A DNA stretch of 64,000 bases from Nitrincola alkalisediminis (GTDB lineage Bacteria > Pseudomonadota > Gammaproteobacteria > Pseudomonadales > Balneatricaceae): positions 21,353 through 85,352 of the forward strand of contig NZ_VYTY01000014.1 of assembly GCF_009821115.1 (NCBI RefSeq), written 5' to 3'. Position numbers and translations under genes: made by a program. Below are positions 31,118 through 40,017 of this stretch, piece by piece. Numbering within the stretch: the first letter of the stretch is position 1; each line of letters opens with the position of its first letter. A model generated the notes under the pieces. The model worked only from the letters and a program-made list of their open reading frames with translations, did not search any database and was not told where the DNA came from.

Positions 31118-33250
31118 TCAGTCTTCAAAAAATACATAGTCCATTTTAGGGCGAGGGGGCTGTAAGTAATACCCCTGGACGTAATGTATCCCTAGTTTAA
31201 ATAGACTGCTCATAATTTGAGTGCTCTCGACCATCGGCATGATCAGCGTTAAATTACGCTCTTTGAGTGGATCGAGTAACTCATGTTGCTGGTCCAGGGT
31301 CATTGTCTGGCTAAGCATATCTTTCATGAAGTTAGGATCCAATTTTATGAAATCCAGCTTGGCAAGCGCAAGCAAGTGCTGAGACTCGGACGAGCTGCCA
31401 TAGTGCTTTAAGCATATTTTGCAATGGAGTGATTTAAGGGCTTTTGCAAAGGCTTTAAAATATTCAGGACTGGATAAAGCGTCGGATTCGTTGATCTGAA
31501 ACACGAGGTGGTCGGCAGGTAGTCTGAGGCTGCGAAGTTGTTCAGACAGCTTTATCAATATCGATTTGTTGCGAAGGGTGATGCCTGTGATATTGATAAA
31601 TAAGCGGCTGCGACGTTTATCGATGATGGCATCTCGCAATAGATGCGTGGCTTTGTCTAAAACCCATTGATCCATTCGGCTTAAAAGTTTGTCATTGTGC
31701 AGGGGATCAAGAAATGTGCTGGGCTGCATTTCTTTGCCCTTGTCATCGACTAAGCGTAACAGCAGCTCATACGACGGTATTCGATCATCACAGTTCAATG
31801 GAACGATCGGTTGAAACAAGAAAGTGAAGCGATTGTGTTTAATTGCATCAACCATGACTTCAGTGGCTGAATAGTGGTTATTTCGTCGTGTTAGGCTCGA
31901 ATGACTCCGGTATACATTTGTGGCATTGTCGGATGTATCTCTATGTTGGATGTCTTTGGCCGCCATACGGGCACGGCTCAGCGCTTCGCTGCTGCGAACC
32001 GTGTTTTCATTTAATATGGCAATTCCAATCGAGCATTGCGTTGAAAGAGTCTCCGTGCCGAGTGTAATACGGAGCTGATTAATCGATGATGCGAGGTCTT
32101 TTGCGATGCTGTGTGCTGTTTCAAGATTGGAGCTGGGCAGGATGATGCCATAGGCTTCATCCTCAAGATGCGACATGGGATGAAGAGCAGGGTCTAGAAA
32201 GGTTTGCAGAAAGTTTCCTATCTGCTGGCTTAGTAGATCCGTACCCTCACTGCCATGTGCGTTAAACACCGTTTTATATGCATCGAGCGTCAAATAGAGT
32301 AGATGGCTGTCATGTCCGCCCTGGCTTGCTTTGCTGATGCAGTTATCCAATTCGGTCATTAAAAAATTGCGGTTTCTAAGCCCACTAATTGGATCAGCCG
32401 AATGAATAAAGTTGGGGCTTTGGGCGGCTTCATCTTTGAACTCAAGGCGAAGGATGTTTTTGGATTCGTCGGTGGCTTGCGAGATCTTGACGCTTGCTGC
32501 GATTTTGGTACTAGTTGACGTTAAAATATGAAGCATAACGTCTACTTCGGTGCTCTCTTCGGTTCTTACTGAGTTTAAAGCCTCTTTAAACAGTTCTTTT
32601 GAAGGGGGGGTAATCAGAGTGTCGATACTGATTTCATCAAGGGGCGTTTCTAAGTCTAGGCCAAATAGATAAAAAAAGCTTTCATTGGCATAGGTAATGT
32701 CATTTTCAGCTAGGTAGCAAACTGCAGATCTTAGGTCGTCAGTTAGGAGTTGAATTTGGCTTTCGCATTTTTCAAGTTGGTACTCTAAGAGTCGACAGCG
32801 CCGCCGATGATTGAGCTGTTCAATCTCTTGAGTGATATACATCAAGGTTAATAAGGGTTGTGATTGGGTGAAGATTGGCCTGATGCCTTTTGTCAGCAGT
32901 TCTGAGTGATCTTCTTCGCTTAGATAGGCGTCAGTCAGAAATAAAAAAGGAATGTCCTTGTTAAGCTCCTGGAGCTTTTCGGCTGCACGCTCAGCGGTTA
33001 AAAGTGGCACCTGCTCATTGCTGTATAGAATGATATCCCAACTGCGTTCGGAGAGGCTGTTGGAAAAGCCATCAATATCGTTAATGAGCTTATATCTCGG
33101 GCTGGTATTTCCCGAAAGCATCAAGGTTTGCAAGCTGGCTGCAGACTCGCGACTAAAACCGATAAATAACGCAGAAACTGATTGATCGGTACTTTGTTGC
33201 GGATCGTTAGAGAAGGCGTTTAACTCATCCATTGAATTTAGGTTTACCAT
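31118..33250 (-). CDS. FimX-like degenerate GGDEF/EAL c-di-GMP effector
   Basis: 710 residues with the FimX order: N-terminal REC-like domain (about 25-140), coiled linker, PAS-like domain (about 170-275), degenerate GGDEF and degenerate EAL. The GGDEF signature is replaced by LEDEAYGIIL. In the EAL domain the motif is ELL and the catalytic DDFG is replaced by KHYG, so turnover of c-di-GMP is unlikely while binding is plausible. No membrane helices are seen. FimX in Pseudomonas binds c-di-GMP and controls type IV pilus assembly; the same role is inferred here from architecture and size. Confidence 0.75.
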   Translation of the reverse strand: MVNLNSMDELNAFSNDPQQSTDQSVSALFIGFSRESAASLQTLMLSGNTSPRYKLINDIDGFSNSLSERSWDIILYSNEQVPLLTAERAAEKLQELNKDIPFLFLTDAYLSEEDHSELLTKGIRPIFTQSQPLLTLMYITQEIEQLNHRRRCRLLEYQLEKCESQIQLLTDDLRSAVCYLAENDITYANESFFYLFGLDLETPLDEISIDTLITPPSKELFKEALNSVRTEESTEVDVMLHILTSTSTKIAASVKISQATDESKNILRLEFKDEAAQSPNFIHSADPISGLRNRNFLMTELDNCISKASQGGHDSHLLYLTLDAYKTVFNAHGSEGTDLLSQQIGNFLQTFLDPALHPMSHLEDEAYGIILPSSNLETAHSIAKDLASSINQLRITLGTETLSTQCSIGIAILNENTVRSSEALSRARMAAKDIQHRDTSDNATNVYRSHSSLTRRNNHYSATEVMVDAIKHNRFTFLFQPIVPLNCDDRIPSYELLLRLVDDKGKEMQPSTFLDPLHNDKLLSRMDQWVLDKATHLLRDAIIDKRRSRLFINITGITLRNKSILIKLSEQLRSLRLPADHLVFQINESDALSSPEYFKAFAKALKSLHCKICLKHYGSSSESQHLLALAKLDFIKLDPNFMKDMLSQTMTLDQQHELLDPLKERNLTLIMPMVESTQIMSSLFKLGIHYVQGYYLQPPRPKMDYVFFED

Positions 33251-33354
33251 AGCTTAATGCGTGGTTAGGGTCATTGGCTTAATAGTAACGGTTAAATTCA
33301 GAAATGTCAGTAACAAAAAACGAATGTTTGGATAAAGGAGGGTTTTAAAATAGA

Positions 33355-33429
33355 TGGCAGGGGTAGGAGGATTCGAACCTCCGCATGACGGGATCAAAAC
33401 CCGTTGCCTTACCGCTTGGCGATACCCCT
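33355..33429 (-). tRNA. tRNA-Gln (anticodon TTG), copy 1
   Basis: 75 nt with CCA encoded. Acceptor arms AGGGGTA/TACCCCT with discriminator G, and anticodon loop TTTTGAT giving TTG. Same sequence as the copy at 33537-33611. Confidence 0.96.
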
Positions 33430-33449
33430 GTAAAATCAGGTCTTTTGTA

Positions 33450-33526
33450 TGGTGGCAATAGCGGGACTCGAACCTGCGACCCACGCATTATGAATGCGTT
33501 GCTCTAACCAACTGAGCTATATTGCC
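33450..33526 (-). tRNA. tRNA-Met (anticodon CAT), copy 1
   Basis: 77 nt with CCA encoded, acceptor arms GGCAATA/TATTGCC, anticodon loop TTCATAA. The acceptor lacks the initiator C1-A72 mismatch and the stem lacks the three G-C pairs, so it is an elongator-type tRNA. A CAU tRNA-Ile with modified C34 cannot be fully excluded. Confidence 0.93.
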
Positions 33527-33536
33527 AACATGAATA

Positions 33537-33611
33537 TGGCAGGGGTAGGAGGATTCGAACCTCCGCATGACGGGATCAAAACCCGTTGCCTTACCGCTTG
33601 GCGATACCCCT
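33537..33611 (-). tRNA. tRNA-Gln (anticodon TTG), copy 2
   Basis: 75 nt, appears identical to the gene at 33355-33429, second member of the duplicated Gln/Met unit. Confidence 0.96.
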
Positions 33612-33632
33612 AAAAACCTTTTGTCCTCAAAG

Positions 33633-33709
33633 TGGTGGCAATAGCGGGACTCGAACCTGCGACCCACGCATTATGAATGCGTTGCTCTAACCAACTGAGC
33701 TATATTGCC
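33633..33709 (-). tRNA. tRNA-Met (anticodon CAT), copy 2
   Basis: 77 nt, appears identical to the gene at 33450-33526; elongator type. It is the first gene transcribed in this four-tRNA group. Confidence 0.93.
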
Positions 33710-33852
33710 ACTGTGCTTTGAAGGCGGCAAATTATTCGCTTTTTACGCTTAGTTGTCAATAGTCTATGTGTAAAAAACTTTAAAATGCCTTTTTGATGAA
33801 GCGATAAGAGGTTAATCTTCCTCTCGCCCCATCCATTATTACGCGCGAGATT

Positions 33853-34944
33853 TTATACGTTAAAGCGGAAATGAACAACATCCCCGTCTTTGACTATGTA
33901 GTCTTTGCCTTCAAGGCGCCATTTTCCGGCTTCTTTTGCACCTTGTTCGCCTTTAAATTGCACGAAGTCTTGGTAGGCAATGACTTCTGCCCGAATAAAG
34001 CCTTTTTCGAAGTCTGTGTGAATCACTGCTGCCGCTTTAGGGGCGGTGTCACCCACTTTAATCGTCCAAGCCCTGACCTCTTTAACGCCTGCTGTAAAAT
34101 AGGTTTGCAGGCCTAACAGTTCGTATCCTGAGCGGATAACGCGATCTAGGCCTGGTTCGTCCATGCCCATTTCTTGTAAAAACTCTAGTTTTTCTTCGTC
34201 GTCAAGTTCTGCAATTTCAGATTCAAGTTTGTTGCAAATGGCGACAATACTAGCGCCTTCTGAAGCCGCAAGGGTTCTGACCGTCTCGAGGTGTGGGTTG
34301 TTCTCAAATCCATCTTCGGCCACGTTTGCGATATACATAGTGGGCTTTGTAGTCAGTAGATGGAAGGTTTTGATTAAGCGCTGCTCATCTTCGTTGAGTT
34401 CAAGCGAGCGAGCGGGTAAGCCTTCGCTGAGATGAGGGAGTAGCTTTTCAAGTAATGCTTTGGCGGCTACGGCCTCTTTATCGCCACCTTTGGCGTTACG
34501 GGTAACGCGCTGTAGCTGTTTTTCAACCGAATCGAGATCTGCCAGTGCAAGCTCAAGATTGATGGTTTCAATGTCGTTTAAGGGGTCGATCTGGTTGGCA
34601 ACGTGGATTACATTGTCGTCTTCGAAGCATCTGACAACGTGGGCGATGGCATCTGTTTCACGAATGTTGGCTAGAAACTTGTTTCCAAGTCCTTCACCTC
34701 TGGATGCACCCGCAACTAATCCAGCGATATCGACAAACTCCATGGTGGTGGGTACGACGCGCTCAGGCTTGACGATGCTTGCAAGCTCATTGAGGCGAGC
34801 ATCAGGCATAGGGACAACGCCTGCATTGGGCTCAATGGTGCAGAAGGGAAAGTTCTGTGCTTCGATGCCAGCTTTGGTTAGTGCGTTGAAAAGAGTCGAT
34901 TTGCCGACATTGGGCAGTCCGACGATACCACATTTAAAACCCAT
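33853..34944 (-). CDS. ychF: Redox-regulated ATPase/GTPase YchF
   Basis: 363 residues, standard length. Obg-like P-loop [20 protein letters not shown] at the N-terminus, [12 protein letters not shown] and [20 protein letters not shown] switch segments, then a helical insertion and a C-terminal TGS domain ([17 protein letters not shown]). Preference for ATP over GTP is known for this family. It lies 22 nt after pth in a conserved gene order and acts in translation/stress responses. Confidence 0.97.
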   Translation of the reverse strand: MGFKCGIVGLPNVGKSTLFNALTKAGIEAQNFPFCTIEPNAGVVPMPDARLNELASIVKPERVVPTTMEFVDIAGLVAGASRGEGLGNKFLANIRETDAIAHVVRCFEDDNVIHVANQIDPLNDIETINLELALADLDSVEKQLQRVTRNAKGGDKEAVAAKALLEKLLPHLSEGLPARSLELNEDEQRLIKTFHLLTTKPTMYIANVAEDGFENNPHLETVRTLAASEGASIVAICNKLESEIAELDDEEKLEFLQEMGMDEPGLDRVIRSGYELLGLQTYFTAGVKEVRAWTIKVGDTAPKAAAVIHTDFEKGFIRAEVIAYQDFVQFKGEQGAKEAGKWRLEGKDYIVKDGDVVHFRFNV

Positions 34945-34966
34945 GATCAGATCCTGTATTTTTTAA

Positions 34967-35554
34967 TCAGCCTTTAAAGCTGTGCAGTTGATTCATTGCT
35001 CGTTGCCACTCACCGGAGACGGCTAACGGTAAGAAACGCAGTGCTTCATCTATAGCGGCTTGAGTTTGCAATTGTTCGGCTTTGGGTGCTTTGGTTAATA
35101 CGTAGCCAGAGACTTGGCTAGCGTGGCCTGGGTGACCAATGCCGATGCGCAAGCGATAAAAGTCTTTCGTATTGCCTAAACGTGAGATGATGTCTCTAAG
35201 TCCATTGTGGCCACCATGTCCGCCGCTAAACTTGAGTCTGGCAGTACCGGGCTGTAGGTCGAGTTCATCATGCGCCACTAAAATTTGATTGGCCTGAATT
35301 TTATAGAAATTTGCGAGCGCTGCAACGGATTGACCGCTCAGATTCATAAAAGTCGATGGAATAAGTAAATGAACGCTGAGGTTGTTCAGATTGACTTTCG
35401 TTGTGAATCCGTGGAAGCGTGGTTCAGGCTTGAGAGGGGAGTTGAGGTGGGCAGCAAGCTGCTCCACCAAGTCGGCGCCGGCATTGTGACGGGTGTGCGC
35501 ATATTGTGTGCCTGGGTTTCCTAAGCCTACAATCAGAGCTATTGGGTCATTCAT
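34967..35554 (-). CDS. pth: Peptidyl-tRNA hydrolase
   Basis: 195 residues. Catalytic His in QYAHTRHNAG after the GLGNPG motif, the STFMNLSGQSV segment, HDELDLQPG and the GGHNGLRDI loop. It recycles peptidyl-tRNA released from ribosomes. ATG at 35554 (MNDPIALIVGLGNPG) with AGGT upstream is preferred to the GTG three codons earlier. It lies between rplY and ychF in the typical order. Confidence 0.96.
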   Translation of the reverse strand: MNDPIALIVGLGNPGTQYAHTRHNAGADLVEQLAAHLNSPLKPEPRFHGFTTKVNLNNLSVHLLIPSTFMNLSGQSVAALANFYKIQANQILVAHDELDLQPGTARLKFSGGHGGHNGLRDIISRLGNTKDFYRLRIGIGHPGHASQVSGYVLTKAPKAEQLQTQAAIDEALRFLPLAVSGEWQRAMNQLHSFKG

Positions 35555-35578
35555 GCCGGACACCTAGTGTCAAGAATC

Positions 35579-36163
35579 TTACTTCTTAGCGCCACGTGGA
35601 GCGTAGCAGTAACCGATACCTTGGTCGTGGTCTTCGCCGCGACGCAATGCAACGATTTCAACGCCTTCTGGTAAAATGATGTCTGACAAGTGGGCAATTT
35701 GTCCCATTTCGATGTTAGACAAATCAACATCTAGAACTTCTGGCAGATCTTTTGGCAAGCAAAGGATTTCAGCCGTTGAAGCTTCAGCTGCGAATTTAGC
35801 TGCTGCTTTAGACGCTGCAGATTTTTCGAAGTTGATGAAGTTCAATGGAACCTGGATTTTGATTTTTTGATCATCAGCAATGCGTTGGAAGTCAACGTGC
35901 AGTACAACAGGTTTAGATGGGTGACGCTGCAAATCTTTGATGATAACAGCTGTGTCATTACCGTCTAAGCGAACAGTTAGGATAGAAGAGTAAAAACCGT
36001 CTTCTAACAGCATACGGTAGAGATCTTTACCGATAACTGAAACGGCTGTTGGTGTTTCAGTTCCGTAGATGATACCTGGAACCATGCCTAGGTGACGCAG
36101 GCGGCGGCTCGCACCTTTCCCCTGATCTGCACGGCTAACTGCATTAACAATAAACTTTGACAT
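35579..36163 (-). CDS. rplY: 50S ribosomal protein L25 (CTC/TL5 long form)
   Basis: 194 residues. An N-terminal L25 5S-rRNA-binding domain (about 1-90, GKGASRRLRHLGMVPGIIYG) is followed by the extra C-terminal CTC/TL5 beta domain (about 100-180). It is thus the long form rather than the about 94-residue E. coli L25. It binds 5S rRNA in the large subunit. A terminator-like hairpin lies just upstream. Confidence 0.94.
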   Translation of the reverse strand: MSKFIVNAVSRADQGKGASRRLRHLGMVPGIIYGTETPTAVSVIGKDLYRMLLEDGFYSSILTVRLDGNDTAVIIKDLQRHPSKPVVLHVDFQRIADDQKIKIQVPLNFINFEKSAASKAAAKFAAEASTAEILCLPKDLPEVLDVDLSNIEMGQIAHLSDIILPEGVEIVALRRGEDHDQGIGYCYAPRGAKK

Positions 36164-36183
36164 TATAAATTACCTTTTGGTGT

Positions 36184-36220
36184 TAAAAACTGCAAAGACT
36201 CGCGACCAAATATTTGCAGT
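36184..36220 (-). terminator. Hairpin plus T tract between prs and rplY
   Basis: On the complement, ACTGCAAA (36213-36220) pairs with TTTGCAGT (36189-36196) around a 16-nt loop and is followed by TTTTT. The T tract ends about 20 nt before the rplY start, so it is either the prs terminator or a leader attenuator for L25. Confidence 0.65.
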
Positions 36221-36297
36221 GTTAGGTTGTCCCCTAAGGGAGTAAAGCATTAGCAATGCTAGTGCTTTCAGGCTGAATTGCCTGTATCCGTACAATA

Positions 36298-37239
36298 TTA
36301 TCTGAACATTGCACTGATGGATTCTTCGTTGCAGACGCGTCTAACGGCTTCTGCCAGCATGGGTGCCAGCGTCAGTTGACGAATCTTGCTGCATTTTTTA
36401 GCTTCAGCTGAGAGTGGGATGGTGTCGGTCACCACTAACTCGTCTAATTCTGAGTTGATAATATTACTGATAGCAGGGCCTGATAAAACCGCGTGTGTAA
36501 CATATGAAACGACGCGTGAAGCGCCTTTTTCTTTAAGTGCTTTTGCGGCTTTGCAGAGCGTACCAGCGGTATCACACATGTCATCAACGAGGATGCATGT
36601 ACGCCCCGCGACATCACCGATGATGTTCATGACTTGCGATTCATTTGCACGCTCGCGGCGTTTATCAATAATGGCCAGATCGCAATCGAGTTGCTTTGCC
36701 ACTGCACGAGCGCGAACAACGCCGCCGACGTCAGGAGATACAACCATAAGATCGGAATATTGTTGGTCTACGATGTCGTCAAGTAAAACAGGCGAGCCGT
36801 AGACGTTATCAACGGGAATATCAAAAAAACCTTGGATTTGATCGGCATGAAGATCAACGGTCAAAACGCGGTCAACACCTGCGCTGGTCATCATGCTTGC
36901 CACCACTTTTGCACTGATGGGTACGCGAGTTGAGCGTGGGCGGCGATCTTGGCGGGCATAACCAAAGTAAGGAACAACGGCTGTGATTCTCATGGCAGAT
37001 GCACGACGCATCGCATCTGCAAACACAATGAGTTCCATTAGGTTGTCATTTGTTGGTGCGCAGGTCGACTGAATGATGAACACGTCTTTTCCGCGCACGT
37101 TTTCTTGAATCTCAACACTGACTTCGCCATCACTGAAACGACCAACATCTGCTTTCCCTAATGGGATATCCAGGCGTTCTACCACCTTTTTTGCCAGGTC
37201 TGGATTGGCATTTCCGGTGAAGATCATCATGCTTGACAT
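36298..37239 (-). CDS. prs: Ribose-phosphate pyrophosphokinase
   Basis: 313 residues from the ATG at 37237-37239, giving the family N-terminus ([17 protein letters not shown]) with AAGGT upstream. The frame is open to 37299, but that extension has no family match. Conserved parts are [21 protein letters not shown] and the PRPP-binding loop [13 protein letters not shown]. It makes PRPP from ribose 5-phosphate and ATP for nucleotide, His and Trp synthesis. Confidence 0.96.
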   Translation of the reverse strand: MSSMMIFTGNANPDLAKKVVERLDIPLGKADVGRFSDGEVSVEIQENVRGKDVFIIQSTCAPTNDNLMELIVFADAMRRASAMRITAVVPYFGYARQDRRPRSTRVPISAKVVASMMTSAGVDRVLTVDLHADQIQGFFDIPVDNVYGSPVLLDDIVDQQYSDLMVVSPDVGGVVRARAVAKQLDCDLAIIDKRRERANESQVMNIIGDVAGRTCILVDDMCDTAGTLCKAAKALKEKGASRVVSYVTHAVLSGPAISNIINSELDELVVTDTIPLSAEAKKCSKIRQLTLAPMLAEAVRRVCNEESISAMFR

Positions 37240-37305
37240 GGGATTTACCTTCTTGATCGTTTCTGGGTGATCGACAGATGTTGAAAGGGATTCGTTCATA
37301 GTTTT

Positions 37306-37381
37306 TGGCTGGGGTAGGAGGACTCGAACCTCCGCATGCTGGAATCAGAATCCAGTGCCTTACCAACTTGGCGATACCCCA
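37306..37381 (-). tRNA. tRNA-Gln (anticodon CTG)
   Basis: 76 nt with encoded CCA, acceptor arms TGGGGTA/TACCCCA, anticodon loop TTCTGAT giving CTG. It sits just upstream of prs, as in many gammaproteobacteria. The D loop is one base longer than in the TTG copies. Confidence 0.96.
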
Positions 37382-37507
37382 GTCGTCTCCTCTGCAGATA
37401 ACTGCATATTTAGGAAGGGCAGTATTCTCTTTAAAACAGAGTGAAAAATCAAGTCTAAACGACAAAAAACCACGAATTTAGCGGGATCCAGCCTATTTTA
37501 TTGAAAA

Positions 37508-38086
37508 TTATAGGCGCCATTGGCTCACAATGAGAGTGATGGTTAGTCCCTCCCTCTCCATCCGAATGCGTCGAGGAAGCAACAGGTTAGGATTAACTTG
37601 TTCGAAGCGGCTGGCATCAATTTTCCAGCCTGATTGCGCAAATGAAAAACCTCGTTCGCTTTCATGCGTTTCAAAGATGACATTTGGGTCAGGGATGCCT
37701 TTTACCCAGTAAATGCCGTGACTCACTGGTAGGCTCCAGCCAAGCATGGCATTCATAAGGGCTTCAGGTGAGCGTGCTGTGTAAAGTGTTTCTTCGCCTG
37801 CTACCTGCATTTCAACAAACCCGGGTCTGCCCTCAAGGCGAGCGACGGATTGGTTAAAAGGCCCAGCACTGACATTGATTTCATAATCACGTTGCTTTTG
37901 TTGCCAATGAATTGAAACAGAGTCGGATCGATCTTCCAGTCGCAGGCTCATTCGGCCCTCAAGTATCCAATCATTTAAATCGTAGACAGGGCGCTGTGCC
38001 TGCATGCTTTCAGGTAAGAGGGGTGGTTTGCTGCTACACCCCACTAGAAGGGATAGCAACACGAGTAAAATTAAAAACTGGCGCAC
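37508..38086 (-). CDS. lolB: Outer-membrane lipoprotein LolB
   Basis: 192 residues. A lipoprotein signal with lipobox LVGC (Cys about 17) precedes the LolB core with NDWILEGRMSLRLEDRSDSVSIHWQQ and MNAMLGWSLPVSHGIYWVKG. LolB accepts lipoproteins from LolA and inserts them into the outer membrane. It follows the TPR gene by 3 nt. Downstream the usual ispE gene is absent; a tRNA-Gln gene follows after only 126 bp. Confidence 0.93.
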   Translation of the reverse strand: MRQFLILLVLLSLLVGCSSKPPLLPESMQAQRPVYDLNDWILEGRMSLRLEDRSDSVSIHWQQKQRDYEINVSAGPFNQSVARLEGRPGFVEMQVAGEETLYTARSPEALMNAMLGWSLPVSHGIYWVKGIPDPNVIFETHESERGFSFAQSGWKIDASRFEQVNPNLLLPRRIRMEREGLTITLIVSQWRL

Positions 38087-38089
38087 GGT

Positions 38090-39805
38090 TTACTGGACCC
38101 TGATTTTTTCAGCGGCATTCAACAAATGTCGATCATCTGGATTGTCGCGTAGGTGGTTCAATAAGAGCTCTTCAGCGGCATCTTGCTGTCCTAGCTCTGA
38201 TAATACCCGGATTAAATGAGCCGCAACTTCTGTATCAGGATACAGTAGATACGCGCGTTGTAAGTAAGAGAGAGACTCGTTTAAGCGACCCAGTTTAAAC
38301 AATGCCCATCCCATTGAGTCTAAGATAGCAGGATCATCGGGTTTTTGTCTCAGTGCATCTTGAATCAGTTGGTAGGCTCTATCGTAGTTATTTGTATGCA
38401 ATAACAAACTGTATCCGAGTGCATTCTGAATCATAGCACTGTTTGGGTCGATTGAAAGTGCACTTTCCAAGTCTGCCAGCATTAGGCTCGAATCTTGGTC
38501 ATCATAGAGCAAAGCGCGGGTGTAGAGTAATCGGGTATCGTTTGGGTGAATGCGAATGGCTTCCGATAGGTGTTTTACCGCTTCTTGCTGAAAGTCATAT
38601 TGAGTGAGCCAATTTGAAAGAAGAATGGTGAGATCTGTCGTGTATTCCGGCTGAATGTCTTGAGCAAGTGCGATGGTGTTAATCACATCGTTTAGGTACT
38701 CGCTGGTGTTGTAGAGTTCGAGCAGACGCGCACGTGATTGTAAAAACGTTGAGCCAGCGCTTACAGCTTGGTAGTGCGCCATAGCCAGTTCTCGTTGACC
38801 CTGGAGTTGGGCAATGTGGCCTAGATAAAACTGAACCTCTTGCATGTCAGGATAGAGCTCGGCTAAGCGATGTAAAAGGCTCTGGCTTAGATCGAGTCGT
38901 TGATGGTCCAGTAACAGCAGTGCAAAGTAAATGTGAAGTTCTGGATCATCAGTGTGGTCATCAAGGAGGTCGTTAATTAATTTTTCCGCTTGAGACGTTC
39001 GATTGCTCAGCAGTAACAGTTGAGCGTACTGAATTCGAATTTGTTGTTGGTGTGGATGGCGAGCATGTGTTTCTTGCACAAGTCGAAGGGCTTCGTTGAG
39101 TCGTTCTTGTTGGCGGAGCAGTTCCGCTTTTTGCAGGATCAAGGGTGGGTAATAGGGTGTATGGGTTAAGCCTTGATCGAAGATGCGCATCGCCATCTCT
39201 GGGTTGTTTTCACGAAGATGCAAAAGACCGAGGGCAAGGTGTACATCCGAGCGGGTGGGGTGCTCTTGTAAGGTGGCGGTTAGTAATCGAATGTATTCGC
39301 GTGCGATATCGGCACTTAAGGATTCACTTTGAGAACTGACCAACAATAAAATATCGGATTGAGGGTCGTTGATGACTTCACGAAGTAGGGGGAGCGCCTC
39401 GCTGAAGCGTCGCTCATGCAACAAAATGCTGACCACTAAGTGTTTTGGTTCGGCTGCGCTCGGATCTGCGGCAGACCACAGGCGAGCGGCCGCAATAACG
39501 GCTTCACTGTTGCGTAAGAACTGCGCGATACGTGTGGCGCGTTCTGCCACCGCTGCGTCTTGGGTTAAGTGGGCTTGGCGAAGGTAGCGCTCAAGAGCTT
39601 CATCATAATAGCCGAAGCGGCCGCCCATTTCGGCGACGAGTAAATCAAAAAGGATTTCACGATTGAGTTGGCCGGGTAAGTAGACGACGGGCTCAAGAGG
39701 GATATCGTTAATAATTACATCCGTTGACTGATTATGAGTGTCAACACGGCTCGCGCAGCCAGACAGCATCAATGCACTAAGTAATCCCGCCAAAAACATT
39801 TTCAT
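38090..39805 (-). CDS. TPR-repeat lipoprotein
   Basis: 571 residues. N-terminal lipoprotein signal with lipobox LSGC (Cys about 17). The remainder is a run of tetratricopeptide-like helical pairs, for example HLALGLLHLRENNPEMAMRI and AILDSMGWALFKLGRLNES. It is the TPR protein commonly found next to lolB and hemA. It is probably an outer-membrane scaffold facing the periplasm; its exact job is unknown. Divergent from hemA. Confidence 0.88.
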   Translation of the reverse strand: MKMFLAGLLSALMLSGCASRVDTHNQSTDVIINDIPLEPVVYLPGQLNREILFDLLVAEMGGRFGYYDEALERYLRQAHLTQDAAVAERATRIAQFLRNSEAVIAAARLWSAADPSAAEPKHLVVSILLHERRFSEALPLLREVINDPQSDILLLVSSQSESLSADIAREYIRLLTATLQEHPTRSDVHLALGLLHLRENNPEMAMRIFDQGLTHTPYYPPLILQKAELLRQQERLNEALRLVQETHARHPHQQQIRIQYAQLLLLSNRTSQAEKLINDLLDDHTDDPELHIYFALLLLDHQRLDLSQSLLHRLAELYPDMQEVQFYLGHIAQLQGQRELAMAHYQAVSAGSTFLQSRARLLELYNTSEYLNDVINTIALAQDIQPEYTTDLTILLSNWLTQYDFQQEAVKHLSEAIRIHPNDTRLLYTRALLYDDQDSSLMLADLESALSIDPNSAMIQNALGYSLLLHTNNYDRAYQLIQDALRQKPDDPAILDSMGWALFKLGRLNESLSYLQRAYLLYPDTEVAAHLIRVLSELGQQDAAEELLLNHLRDNPDDRHLLNAAEKIRVQ

Positions 39806-40017
39806 CTACACACAGTCCTCTGTATACACGGATTTTATCACTATAGAGTAACTCAATAAGGCTTGTCGATTGATACATTCATCATTTTAATACGCAGGTG
39901 TTTTGGGCTTGGTTTGCTAACGGACAGTCTCTGTCGCTCAATTGACTTAATCCTTGCAAGGGAAAGGTGTATGATTGGCGACTTAATTTTAGGTTGTTAG
40001 GTAGTGTATCTGTCCTT

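Larger units (their letters stand above)
33355..33709 (-). repeat. Tandem duplication of a tRNA-Gln/tRNA-Met pair
   Basis: Two units, 33355-33526 and 33537-33709, each hold one Gln(TTG) and one Met(CAT) gene in the same order. The tRNA sequences appear identical between units while the short spacers differ. This implies a unit duplication kept uniform by gene conversion or recent origin. Confidence 0.9.

Noticed and set aside
33450..33526. Initiator tRNA-fMet
   Set aside because: It lacks the initiator acceptor mismatch and the three G-C pairs above the anticodon loop; elongator Met fits better.
34460..34966. 168-codon frame opposite ychF
   Set aside because: Shadow of ychF, whose P-loop and TGS domains are unambiguous on the other strand.
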